Of a DNA stretch of 47,750 nt, positions 24,683 to 32,462 are shown one piece after another. The stretch's first letter is position 1; the number at the start of each line of letters is the position of its first letter. Source of the stretch: Chitinispirillales bacterium (GTDB lineage Bacteria; Fibrobacterota; Chitinivibrionia; Chitinivibrionales; Chitinispirillaceae); the NCBI GenBank assembly GCA_031283085.1, contig JAITCM010000086.1:1-47750 (forward strand), given 5' to 3'. Under the pieces are notes generated by a model. That model ran no database searches and was not told the origin of the DNA. It worked only from the letters and a program-made list of their open reading frames with translations. Position numbers and translations under genes: made by a program.

Positions 24683-25356
24683 CAACCGCGATGTGCCGTA
24701 CGTGCCCGTTTCTTCGCGGGTAAGGTTTTTCGTGCATTCTTGCGTTGCAATGTGATTTCGCCGAACGCGGCGGTTTTACCGGCATTTGCCCGTGTTTTGG
24801 CTACAGCCTCGTTTTCCATACGCAACTTATTGTAACTTTCGAGATAAAACAATTCGTGCGCCAACGGAAGTACGGACAGTTTTCTGTCTTCTCGCTGGTA
24901 ACGCAACTCCACCGCCCAAATATACAGGTACTTTTGCCGAGTTACGTGTATGATATCAGGCAACACAAAACCCTTATTATCGTCTAGAAATTCGGCCAAA
25001 GCGGTATCTTTATCCTCACCTATAAAGATACCTAAAACGATAAGCCCGACCTGAATTGCCAAATGCTCCCGCATAAGCGTTTTGGAGAGCGTAACGTCTC
25101 TTATTTCCAATTTTTCCAAAAAGGCTATGATAAAAGCCGCCGCGCACTTATGACGGTCCAAACGCTCGTCCGAACGCTTCATGTAGCTTTGTTTGACATT
25201 ATTCCTAATGGATGTGTACCTGTCACAAATGCTTACCGCCGACTTCCGCAGAGCGTCAGTCAGTAAAACACGATACTTTTTTTTCAAAGAGGCGGCGGCG
25301 TCTATCTCTTTGATAAGCCTGTCAAAAATCGCGAAAAACGTACTGTTATCAGCCAT
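24682..25356 (-). CDS. Unknown accessory protein with DRHKxAAAF motif
   Basis: This is the third gene of a minus-strand three-gene operon. The 224-residue protein is helical and soluble. It contains RLDRHKCAAAFIIAFLEKL (about residues 65-83), a segment I associate loosely with uncharacterised accessory proteins, then REHLAIQVGLIVLGIFIG and IWAVELRYQREDRKLSVLPLAHELFYLESY. The C-terminus is strongly basic (KKRARTAHRG). No known catalytic motif is visible. It overlaps the preceding 131-residue gene by 8 nt, so the two are probably coupled. It could be an effector or regulator of the operon, but that is not shown. Confidence 0.65.
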   Translation of the reverse strand: MADNSTFFAIFDRLIKEIDAAASLKKKYRVLLTDALRKSAVSICDRYTSIRNNVKQSYMKRSDERLDRHKCAAAFIIAFLEKLEIRDVTLSKTLMREHLAIQVGLIVLGIFIGEDKDTALAEFLDDNKGFVLPDIIHVTRQKYLYIWAVELRYQREDRKLSVLPLAHELFYLESYNKLRMENEAVAKTRANAGKTAAFGEITLQRKNARKTLPAKKRARTAHRG

Positions 25357-25744
25357 ACTTCACTACCCGTAAAAGTTCCATTGTATTGTACGCTTTCAAA
25401 ATACCGTTATTCTTTCTGATAATCCTATCCAAACAGTAGTCAGAATTAACCAGCACGCCCCTGCCGGACGCAACCTTGACGCCACGCTTCCCCCGAAGCG
25501 ATTTTGCGCCGGCCCGCCCCTCGGAAACCCTCTTACCGATTGCCCCCGACACGCTCTCCGCCTCAATTCCGGCTTGCCTCACAAACGCGTTAAGAGACTC
25601 TACCCGCTCTTCCATTACCCGAACGCGGACAGGTAAGACCGCGTCTTTCGGGTGGGCGATACATTGCGCTTTCAACCGTCTTAACGCCTCGCCGGATTCC
25701 GCAAGCTGCTTTTTTAAACGAATAACAGTGTCGGCCATACCCAA
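25349..25744 (-). CDS. Small coiled-coil protein, unknown
   Basis: This is the middle gene of the three-gene operon. The 131-residue protein has heptad-like helices at about 5-60 (TVIRLKKQLAESGEALRRLK; VRVMEERVESLNAFVRQAG). A basic Gly/Ser-rich stretch follows (SEGRAGAKSLRGKRGVKVAS), and it ends with GVLVNSDYCLDRIIRKNNGI and LLRVVKYG. I do not recognise the family. It starts 9 nt after the stop of the nucleotidyltransferase-like gene and overlaps the next gene by 8 nt. It may act as an adaptor between its neighbours, which is inference from order and size. Confidence 0.6.
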   Translation of the reverse strand: MGMADTVIRLKKQLAESGEALRRLKAQCIAHPKDAVLPVRVRVMEERVESLNAFVRQAGIEAESVSGAIGKRVSEGRAGAKSLRGKRGVKVASGRGVLVNSDYCLDRIIRKNNGILKAYNTMELLRVVKYG

Positions 25745-25753
25745 ACCTTTCCG

Positions 25754-26215
25754 TTATGTTACAATTTTAAATATATCCGCCTTATTACTCAAGCCGAGAC
25801 CAAAATACCGTTGCGCCGTTTCAAACAAATTAACACCCTTGTTTATCGGCTCCACTCGCACAAAACAATAATCTTTCTTGGTATAACTCGGCGCACAACA
25901 CTTAATTATCCTCTCTTCCTTATCGGTACGATTACGTACCGCAGACCGCTCGTATAAACACAGTACGTCAACATATTCCGGACAGTACCTGCGGGTAGCA
26001 AAGCTACCGTCTACCAATATCGTCAGCGGCACACCTATTCTAAGCACAGTTCCACACCACCTCCGCAACCCAGGACACAAATTCTTCTCCCTCTGCCAGC
26101 AACTCTTCTTAGGAAAGTAGATTTCGCTCGCAAATTGCCAGTCAACATCTTTCAGTTTTACATCGCGTATCACCGCCCCGCCTATTAGCGGTTCGTCCGA
26201 ATTCCTGTAATTCAT
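25754..26215 (-). CDS. DUF6932-like nucleotidyltransferase-fold protein
   Basis: This is the first gene of the operon. The 153-residue protein resembles the DUF6932 group of minimal nucleotidyltransferase-fold proteins: an ILVDGSFAT motif (about 66-74, the helix-2 GS motif) followed by CPEYVDVLCLY (about 78-88). DUF6932 members usually have PNDIDL-type motifs with two Asp; here the first Asp position is Tyr (PEY), so catalysis may be lost. The C-terminal QRYFGLGLSNKADIFKIV fits the usual FG..R.G.pKGIV ending. Related folds occur in MNT-type antitoxins that AMPylate a partner. Eight Cys residues are unusual for its size. Confidence 0.65.
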   Translation of the reverse strand: MNYRNSDEPLIGGAVIRDVKLKDVDWQFASEIYFPKKSCWQREKNLCPGLRRWCGTVLRIGVPLTILVDGSFATRRYCPEYVDVLCLYERSAVRNRTDKEERIIKCCAPSYTKKDYCFVRVEPINKGVNLFETAQRYFGLGLSNKADIFKIVT

Positions 26216-27019
26216 CTTGGAACGTCAACCCCCCCGGAACACCCGATAAACCAAAGCCATATCACACGTTAAAAGATACCGACAGCCCCCCCAAAACAAC
26301 CCGTAATCAGACCTCTACATACTAAAAATATATTTTACCGCTATCGCAAAAAGCAATTTTTTAGGATTCTTCAATAGCAAATATAATAAAAACGACCTGA
26401 CGGGCTATAACTTTTTTGCGAACATCCCCCAAAAACCTCCCCCAAGCCCCAAAAACGCCCCAAAACACCCCCAAAACCCGCCCGCCCACAAAAATTTTCA
26501 CTTTTCACAAAAAAAACCTTGCATTAACCCAAAATTCGTGGTAAAATGAAATTGTACAGGGCGGATACGGGCTGAAAATCGGATTAAAAAACGGTTTTAA
26601 CGGCAAAACCACCCAAATTGAGCTGAAACGCGGTTTCTGACCGCGAAACGGGGCCGAAAACCCCAAACTAAAGTAGGATTAAGGACAAAGAAAATGTACG
26701 CCAAAACCGCCAAAATGCCGAAAAACACGAAGCCCAACGGCCAAAACACACCAAATGGCGGGATTACTGTCTATAAAAAACGTTCCTTTAAAATAGACAT
26801 GAATTGCCCCGAAAACCCAAATACAAATAACACCCCGTCCACCGCGCCAAACCGCGCCGCGAAACCGGCGCCGGCGGCCCCTTCCGGCGGCCTTGCCGGC
26901 CAGCGCCCGCGAATGGGCGGAACAGTCCGCGACAGGCGGATTGGGGAGCGTTTAACTGTGGAATTTAACGCCGTACAACTTTATCACTTTTTTTCCAACC
27001 CTTTTAAAGGAGGTATGTT
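26216..27019. other. Non-coding region with C/A-rich tract and prepilin leader
   Basis: About 800 nt lie between the divergent accessory operon and the prepilin gene. It contains AT-rich sequence (26320-26400), an almost G-free C/A-rich tract (about 26430-26515), a good sigma-70 promoter (26519-26547), a leader of about 460 nt with small hairpins such as CGCGGT/ACCGCG near 26630-26647, and the 110-nt conserved block before the prepilin (26910-27019). A frame open at 26694-27065 runs out of phase into the prepilin gene and lacks coding character. Confidence 0.6.
26519..26547 (+). promoter_or_regulatory. Candidate sigma-70 promoter upstream of prepilin B
   Basis: TTGCAT and TAAAAT are separated by exactly 17 nt. 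The implied 5' leader is about 460 nt long, which is unusual, so another promoter nearer the gene may also exist. Confidence 0.45.
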
Positions 27020-27190
27020 ATGTCTCGTTTCTTCAAAAAGCAGGGCTTCACTCTTATCGAGCTGATGGTCGTTATCGTCATCATCGGGGTGCTGGCGTCG
27101 CTTGCGATTCCCAGGTTCTCGGAGGCTTCGGCGAAAGCTAAGGTGGCGGAGGCGCCGCGGGTATTGGCGTCGTATGAGTCGGCGTTCCTG
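26910..27190. repeat. Inverted repeat arm B (prepilin leader plus N-terminus)
   Basis: This is the partner of 22050-22321 in opposite orientation. The 110 nt before the start codon match without gaps and with four differences by eye, and similarity continues through the pilin N-terminal helix. The arms are about 4.6 kb apart and enclose tex and the three-gene operon. Confidence 0.85.
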
Positions 27191-27454
27191 GCGGCTGTAA
27201 CGGAATTGCCTCCGTCAAGCGTTGATGCTATATCCGCGTCTGATTTGATTTTCGAAACACCCACGGACAGCAAATGGTTTACGTATGATGCGAATACACC
27301 AAAACAATGTTCAGCTAAGGCGTTGGGAAATATGGGCTCGTTCATAGCTAACGACTGGATTATAACGGGGTATAGTGTGGATGGCGGCAACTTTACACAT
27401 GGACAAGCGTCTGCTGATGTCGTCAAGAAGATGATTCCCAATTTCATCAAATAA
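27020..27454 (+). CDS. Type IV pilin-like prepilin (inverted copy B)
   Basis: The 144-residue protein starts MSRFFKKQG/FTLIELM with a prepilin peptidase site after Gly9, Glu5 of the mature form and the hydrophobic helix VVIVIIGVLASLAIPRFSEA. The head region from about residue 60 (AVTELPPSSVDAISASDL...) is unlike that of copy A at 21714-22211 and is shorter. AAAGGAGG precedes the ATG. The two genes share leader and N-terminus almost completely, pointing to duplication followed by head diversification or exchange. It would be a pilus or pseudopilus subunit. No pilin-specific assembly ATPase is nearby. Confidence 0.92.
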   Translation: MSRFFKKQGFTLIELMVVIVIIGVLASLAIPRFSEASAKAKVAEAPRVLASYESAFLAAVTELPPSSVDAISASDLIFETPTDSKWFTYDANTPKQCSAKALGNMGSFIANDWIITGYSVDGGNFTHGQASADVVKKMIPNFIK

Positions 27455-27472
27455 ACTAAATATTGCACCTAT

Positions 27473-27556
27473 GGATTGCTTCGGCGCTTTGCGCCTCGCA
27501 ACTTGTTTATCTCGCCGCAAGGCAATGACGTCATTGCGAGCGAAGCGAAGCAATCC
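27473..27556. repeat. Dispersed palindromic intergenic repeat, copy 2
   Basis: This copy is complete: GGATTGCTTCGG at the left and CGAAGCAATCC at the right are inverted complements. The middle is identical to copy 1 at 9-90 over more than 50 nt. It lies 18 nt after the prepilin stop and is non-coding. Confidence 0.85.
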
Positions 27557-27627
27557 ATAATTCTAAAACGGCGCAACATTTAATTGGTTTTTCAGATAAT
27601 CAAGCGTCAGGCTAAAATCATCGGTGT

Positions 27628-27672
27628 GTTAAAATCAACGCTGGGGCGGTCTTGCCCTGCGTTGATTTTAAC
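27628..27672. terminator. Strong hairpin between prepilin B and the membrane-protein pair
   Basis: GTTAAAATCAACGC pairs perfectly over 14 bp with GCGTTGATTTTAAC, and the 17-nt loop can pair further (GGGC/GCCC). It has no T-tract. It may terminate the prepilin transcript or act as an attenuator or processing site ahead of the gene starting at 27707. Confidence 0.6.
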
Positions 27673-27706
27673 TCGAACAAAGGCGCGTCCCTAACGCGGA
27701 GCGGTA

Positions 27707-29986
27707 ATGGGAAATTCCACAATAATATTGCTAATAAGATATTTCAACATCCTCTCGACGACCGTAATGGCCTTTTTCGCCGTTTACGGCGCAATCGCCC
27801 TGTTCGGCAAAAAGTCAAACCTCAACATCTTCCGCGGAAACGCCTTCATCAGGGCGTTTTGCGCCGCTTCGCTTCTCGCGTTTATTTTGGAGGCCACGCT
27901 TTTCAATTTCCAGCATTACTTAAAATATTTCGCGGACGGCGAATTTCACACCTTGGGGGTTTCCCCGATGGATTCCACCGTTATTTTGACATCCGACGGT
28001 ACCGCGGCAGAGAAATTTTTCAAGAAAAAGTGGAACGCGGCGACGGATTCCGCGGCGGCTTTGATTTCCGGCGGCGCTTTGCCGGAAGCGTCTTTCAAAG
28101 AAAACGGGGACAGCACCGAAATTTACGGCGGGGTAATTTTCAAGAATCTTAACAGACGGGTTACTTCCGTATTCATCGAACCGGTTTTCAGCAAGACGGA
28201 ATTGATACAGGTCGGTTTAAAAACCACCGATATATCGCATACAGGCGGCGGCGTGACGACAATTTACAGGGGATTGCCTCATACCGGCTATATTCCGCTT
28301 CAGCGCTGCGGAAAGATTTCAGAGCTCGAAATCGCGCTTGCCGGCGCCAATACCGCCGGGGCGTCCAAAATTACGATAAATAAGCAAATTCCCCTTTATT
28401 TCAGCGGTTTGCGCCTTATTGTCGTAACGCTGCTCGTTTTCGCGCTTATACTGTTCGCGCATAAGCCGCTTCGCGCCGGGATATCGTATCTTTTGTTTGA
28501 GTACAGGTTTAATCCCGCTAACAGGAAACAAAATCTTATTTACGCGTTTTCCGCCGGAGCGCTCATCATATTTTCATGGATTTGCGCCTATACCTCCGTT
28601 GTGGACGACGAGGTTCAGGCGAAGCAGTACAATAAGTACTTGGTTGACGCGCTCATAGCCGGAAGGGCGCATTTGGAAGCCGGAAACCCCGAAAAAATGC
28701 TATACGCGGAACGCCCTTACGATGTGCGATGGTTAGAAAATAACAAATACGAAAGAGACGTTGACTGGATGTCGGACTGGGTTTATTACAAAGGAAAATT
28801 TTACTGCTACTTCGGTGTCGTTCCCGCGCTACTGCTTTACGTTCCGTATAATTTAATTACCGGCAATTACCTCTCCAATCACGGTGGGATTTTCATCTTT
28901 GCCGCGATTTCAATAATCCTGCTGGCAAGACTGTGGCGATTTCTTGTTAAAAAATATATGCCGGACGTCCGGTTCATGTTTTACCTGCTTTCATTTTTTA
29001 CCCTGTTTTTCGCGAGCGGCTGGTTTTGCCCGTTACGGTTTACAAGATTTTACTCCATAGTGTCGTCCGCTGGGTTTATGTTTGTAATCGCCGGTATTTT
29101 ATTGCTCTTTGAATCGGTTGAGCGGGATAAGCCCGACCGTTCCAAGCTGTTTTTCGCCTGCGCCTGCTTCGCGCTGGCCGTGGGATGCCGCCCTCATCTG
29201 CTTTTCGCGTCGCTTACTGTCCCGGTTATTTTATGGAAGCGCAAACTGTGGAAATACCTGCCGCTCGCGGCAATTCCATATATGGCGGCCGCGATTCCAA
29301 TGTGCGTATACAATTACGCCCGTTTCGGCTCGATTTTGGATTTTGGGTTTCATTACAATATGACCACCCTCAATACCGGCGCGCACAGTTTATTAAATCC
29401 CATAGGAAAAATGATAAATATAATCAGCGCTTCTCTGTCCTACCTGTTTACAGTAAACAGATATTCGCTGTTTTTCCCATACGTCGAATCGCTTCCGCAG
29501 CACGACAGGTTTCTTTGGGCGATTCCGAAATTCCATGACAGGGGCAGCGGTATGCTCAATTTCCCGATAGTGCTGTATTTATTTTTCTTCCTCAAAAGCA
29601 TCATAATCAAGCGATACCGTTCCAAAACGTTTTACATATCCGCGGTATTTTTGGCTATCGCCGCGATTTTAATAGTTGTCAACTCGTATCTTGTGGGTTT
29701 TTCGGGGAGATACACGATAGATTTCGCGTTTTTCATTATCCTCCCGTCCATATTTTGCGCCTATTACCGGTGCGCCGGCGACAGCGGCGACATCGGCGAC
29801 GTTCAGGCGCGTACAGACGGTATTTCTGTCAGGCTCCGTTATAAAGCCACATACATTTTGTTGGCGTTTAGCGTATTTGCTGGCCTGTTCCTTTTCGCAA
29901 CCACAGTCACCAACGACATTACGCCGGGTAATCCGGTCCTTTATCAATATCTGCGCCAATCCCTTATCCTTTTCGGCATCGTATGA
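27707..29986 (+). CDS. Large polytopic membrane protein, GT-C-like (tandem paralogue 1)
   Basis: The 759-residue protein has two N-terminal transmembrane helices (about 5-30 and 44-66), a roughly 150-residue extracytoplasmic beta-rich domain, and then ten or so further helices from about residue 230. Between helices it carries QYNKYLVDALIAGRAHLEAG, YAERPYD and WVYYKGKFYCYFGVVPALLL. The last pattern (YYxGKfYxYfGvvPalLlyvPy) recurs in uncharacterised membrane proteins linked to polysaccharide genes and resembles GT-C/PMT-type glycosyltransferases. The likely role is lipid-linked sugar transfer to surface glycans; this is inferred. Paralogue 2 follows after 43 nt on the same strand. Confidence 0.7.
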   Translation: MGNSTIILLIRYFNILSTTVMAFFAVYGAIALFGKKSNLNIFRGNAFIRAFCAASLLAFILEATLFNFQHYLKYFADGEFHTLGVSPMDSTVILTSDGTAAEKFFKKKWNAATDSAAALISGGALPEASFKENGDSTEIYGGVIFKNLNRRVTSVFIEPVFSKTELIQVGLKTTDISHTGGGVTTIYRGLPHTGYIPLQRCGKISELEIALAGANTAGASKITINKQIPLYFSGLRLIVVTLLVFALILFAHKPLRAGISYLLFEYRFNPANRKQNLIYAFSAGALIIFSWICAYTSVVDDEVQAKQYNKYLVDALIAGRAHLEAGNPEKMLYAERPYDVRWLENNKYERDVDWMSDWVYYKGKFYCYFGVVPALLLYVPYNLITGNYLSNHGGIFIFAAISIILLARLWRFLVKKYMPDVRFMFYLLSFFTLFFASGWFCPLRFTRFYSIVSSAGFMFVIAGILLLFESVERDKPDRSKLFFACACFALAVGCRPHLLFASLTVPVILWKRKLWKYLPLAAIPYMAAAIPMCVYNYARFGSILDFGFHYNMTTLNTGAHSLLNPIGKMINIISASLSYLFTVNRYSLFFPYVESLPQHDRFLWAIPKFHDRGSGMLNFPIVLYLFFFLKSIIIKRYRSKTFYISAVFLAIAAILIVVNSYLVGFSGRYTIDFAFFIILPSIFCAYYRCAGDSGDIGDVQARTDGISVRLRYKATYILLAFSVFAGLFLFATTVTNDITPGNPVLYQYLRQSLILFGIV

Positions 29987-30029
29987 TTTCGACGCCGGCG
30001 CGGTTTTTCAAACAAAGGGGCACAAGGTT

Positions 30030-32213
30030 ATGGAAAGTTCCGCGATAGCGTTAATCATACGATACTTCAATATCGCGTCGACCGCGTTCCTTGCCTTTTT
30101 CGCGGTTTACGGTCTAATCGTCATCTTTGGGGGAAACTCGCGTATAAACGCTTTTCGCGGCAGGATGTTTTTATCGGCGTTTTGCGCCGCGTCGCTTTTC
30201 GCGTTTGCCGTAGAAACGGTATGTTTCAATTACAGGCACTATTTGAACTGTTTCGCCGGCGGGGAGTTTCACACAACTGAGGTTTCGCCGCAAAATCCGG
30301 CTGTTCTTTTGACTTCGGACACCGTTACCGCGAAGATACTGGCCGACAGGGGCGGCGACGCGATAAACGCGAGCGGGGTAACGTTCACAAATCTTGACCG
30401 GCGCGTTACTTCGGTGTTTGTTCAACCTGTTTTCAATAATCTCGAGCGGATGGATATGCGTATCAGGTGGACGGATGAAGAATGCACGCGGGAGCTCAAG
30501 AAGACGCTGTACAGGGCGTTGCCTCACGAAAACCACACGGCCGTCCAGACCTGCGGGAATGTTTCGGAGCTTACGGTCATATTTCCGGGGCGGTTTTTCT
30601 TTGACGGGGTATCTCAAATAGCCGTAAACCGGCGGATACCGTTTTATTTCAGCGGGCTGCGCCTTTTTGCCGTAACGCTTCTGTTTTTCGCGGTTATTTT
30701 GTTTGCGCGCAAGCCGCTTCGGGCCAAGGCGTCGTATTATTTGTTTGAGTATAAGTTTGACCCGGCGAACAGAAAACAAAACGCGGTTTACGCGGGGGCG
30801 GTTATTTTGATTATATTGTTTTCGTGGTTTTGCGCCTGTACCTCCATCTCGGAGACTACTTCGGATTCCATAATGAATCGGCAGTACAATATGTATCTGG
30901 TTGACGCGTTCATAGCCGGCAGGGTGAATATCGATTTCGGCCACCCTGAAAAGCTGCTCAACGCGGAGCGCCCTTACGATTATCACTGGCGTTTGGCGAA
31001 CGGTTACGAGCTGGGCGTCGATTGGGCGTGGGACATCGCCTATTACAAGGGGAAGTACTACACCTATTACGGCCCTGTTCCGGCGGTGCTACTTTACCTT
31101 CCGTACAGGCTCGTTACGGGGAATTATCTGCCGCACCACGCTGGGGTGTTTGTGTTTGCCGCGATTGCCGTGGTTTTTATGGCGCTGCTTTGGCGTTTTT
31201 TAGCCAAAAAGCATATGCCTGACGCGCGGTTCGCGTTTTTTCTGCTCTCGTTTTCGGCGCTGTTTTTCGTAAGCCATCTCTCCGCCTGTTTAAGGTACGC
31301 CACGGTTTGGACGATAGTGCAGGCAGCCGGAATCGCGTTTGCCGCGGCCGGGACGTTTTTCTTGTTTAAGTCCGCCGATAAGGAGAAATTAAATCATTTT
31401 GAGTTATTTTTAGCGTGCCTCTGTTTCGCGCTTTGCGTCGGCTGCCGCGCCAATATGCTCTTTGCGTCCGTTCTCGTTCCGGCTGTTTTGTGGAGGCGCG
31501 GGTCGTGGAAGTTAGCCGCGTTTGTTCTGATACCGTACATCATGGTCGCGGTGCCGCTTATGCTCTATAATTACGCCCGTTTCGACTCCGTTTTCGAGTT
31601 CGGGCACAGGTACTGCACCGGCACCGGCAACGGGCTTGCGGCCCCGTTGCTGAATCCTCTCGCGAAAATCCACCGGACGTTCATAACGCTCGTATTTTAC
31701 TGTTTTCGTTTATACAACTATTCGCTGCATTTTCCTTTTGTCGAGCTTGTTCCGCCGGGCGGCCTCATTACGTCCGCCTTCGGTTTCGTTTGGCTCTATA
31801 ACAGCTGCGGCGGGCTGATAAATTTCCCGATACTGTTCTGCCTGCTCTATCTGTTTAAAAAAGTTTTTTCGGTTAAACCGCGGGAAAAGCCGGACGGTTT
31901 ATATTTAGCGGCGGTGTTTTTCGTTATCGGCGCCGTTATGATAATTCTGTTTTCAACGATGGGCATATTTCACGGAAGATATTTGACGGACTGCGCGTTT
32001 TTCCTTACGCTCTCGTCGCTGTTCTGCGCGTACCACTGGTGCGGCGGGCACGGCGCGGCCCGCCTGAAGGCCGTTTACGCGCTGCTCGGCGTCAGCGTAT
32101 TCGTTGGGATGTTCCTGTTTGTAACCATGTGCGACATTATGGGCCTGGATTATTACGACCCGGCGTTATACCGTTACCTCGAATACTCGCTTGGCGTCAT
32201 TGAGCGCTTTTAA
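30030..32213 (+). CDS. Large polytopic membrane protein, GT-C-like (tandem paralogue 2)
   Basis: The start is the ATG at 30030 after AAGG; the longer reading from 29877 overlaps paralogue 1 and is out of family. The 727-residue product matches paralogue 1 throughout. The N-terminus is SSAIALIIRYFNIASTAFLAFF, the middle has QYNMYLVDAFIAGRVNIDFG, NAERPYD and YYKGKYYTYYGPVPAVLLYLPY, and YNYARFDSVFEFGHRY comes later. The extracytoplasmic domain near residues 60-200 is the least conserved part. The pair looks like a recent tandem duplication and may form a heteromer or use related substrates. Confidence 0.7.
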   Translation: MESSAIALIIRYFNIASTAFLAFFAVYGLIVIFGGNSRINAFRGRMFLSAFCAASLFAFAVETVCFNYRHYLNCFAGGEFHTTEVSPQNPAVLLTSDTVTAKILADRGGDAINASGVTFTNLDRRVTSVFVQPVFNNLERMDMRIRWTDEECTRELKKTLYRALPHENHTAVQTCGNVSELTVIFPGRFFFDGVSQIAVNRRIPFYFSGLRLFAVTLLFFAVILFARKPLRAKASYYLFEYKFDPANRKQNAVYAGAVILIILFSWFCACTSISETTSDSIMNRQYNMYLVDAFIAGRVNIDFGHPEKLLNAERPYDYHWRLANGYELGVDWAWDIAYYKGKYYTYYGPVPAVLLYLPYRLVTGNYLPHHAGVFVFAAIAVVFMALLWRFLAKKHMPDARFAFFLLSFSALFFVSHLSACLRYATVWTIVQAAGIAFAAAGTFFLFKSADKEKLNHFELFLACLCFALCVGCRANMLFASVLVPAVLWRRGSWKLAAFVLIPYIMVAVPLMLYNYARFDSVFEFGHRYCTGTGNGLAAPLLNPLAKIHRTFITLVFYCFRLYNYSLHFPFVELVPPGGLITSAFGFVWLYNSCGGLINFPILFCLLYLFKKVFSVKPREKPDGLYLAAVFFVIGAVMIILFSTMGIFHGRYLTDCAFFLTLSSLFCAYHWCGGHGAARLKAVYALLGVSVFVGMFLFVTMCDIMGLDYYDPALYRYLEYSLGVIERF

Positions 32214-32373
32214 AACGAGGGCGTGATTTGGGAAAGTTCAACAATCGCCATACGCCCAAAGCCTCTCAAAAGACACCAAAACCCTTAAAACGGCGTCCAA
32301 ACGCGGTTTTTGCGGGATTCGGAGCGAATTCAGGCGGGATTCCGGGGACGTTCCCAAAAAGTTAAAAAACAAG

Positions 32374-32403
32374 TTGACTTAAGCAGCGTAAATATGGTAT
32401 CTT
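32374..32403 (+). promoter_or_regulatory. Candidate promoter of the Panacea TA operon
   Basis: TTGACT and TATCTT are 18 nt apart, about 60 nt before the antitoxin ATG. A 7-bp palindrome follows at 32417-32437. Confidence 0.5.
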
Positions 32404-32416
32404 ATAATGACAAGCG

Positions 32417-32437
32417 TGTAGAATACTTATTTCTACA
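32417..32437. promoter_or_regulatory. Palindromic operator candidate of the Panacea TA operon
   Basis: TGTAGAA and TTCTACA form a perfect inverted repeat with a 7-nt centre, just downstream of the predicted -10 box. Its position is right for autorepression by the antitoxin or TA complex; it could also be an mRNA hairpin. Confidence 0.45.
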
Positions 32438-32462
32438 GGTGCCCATACAAAAGGAGGCTAAT

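Noticed and set aside
26694-27065. Open frame of 123 codons upstream of and into prepilin B
   Set aside because: It runs out of phase into the conserved prepilin start, is Asn/Pro/Lys-rich without domains, and the equivalent sequence near prepilin A does not keep the same frame open. It is better explained as leader sequence.
29877-30029. Extended N-terminus of the second GT-C-like protein
   Set aside because: It overlaps the end of paralogue 1 out of frame; paralogue 1 starts at the residue equivalent to the ATG at 30030.
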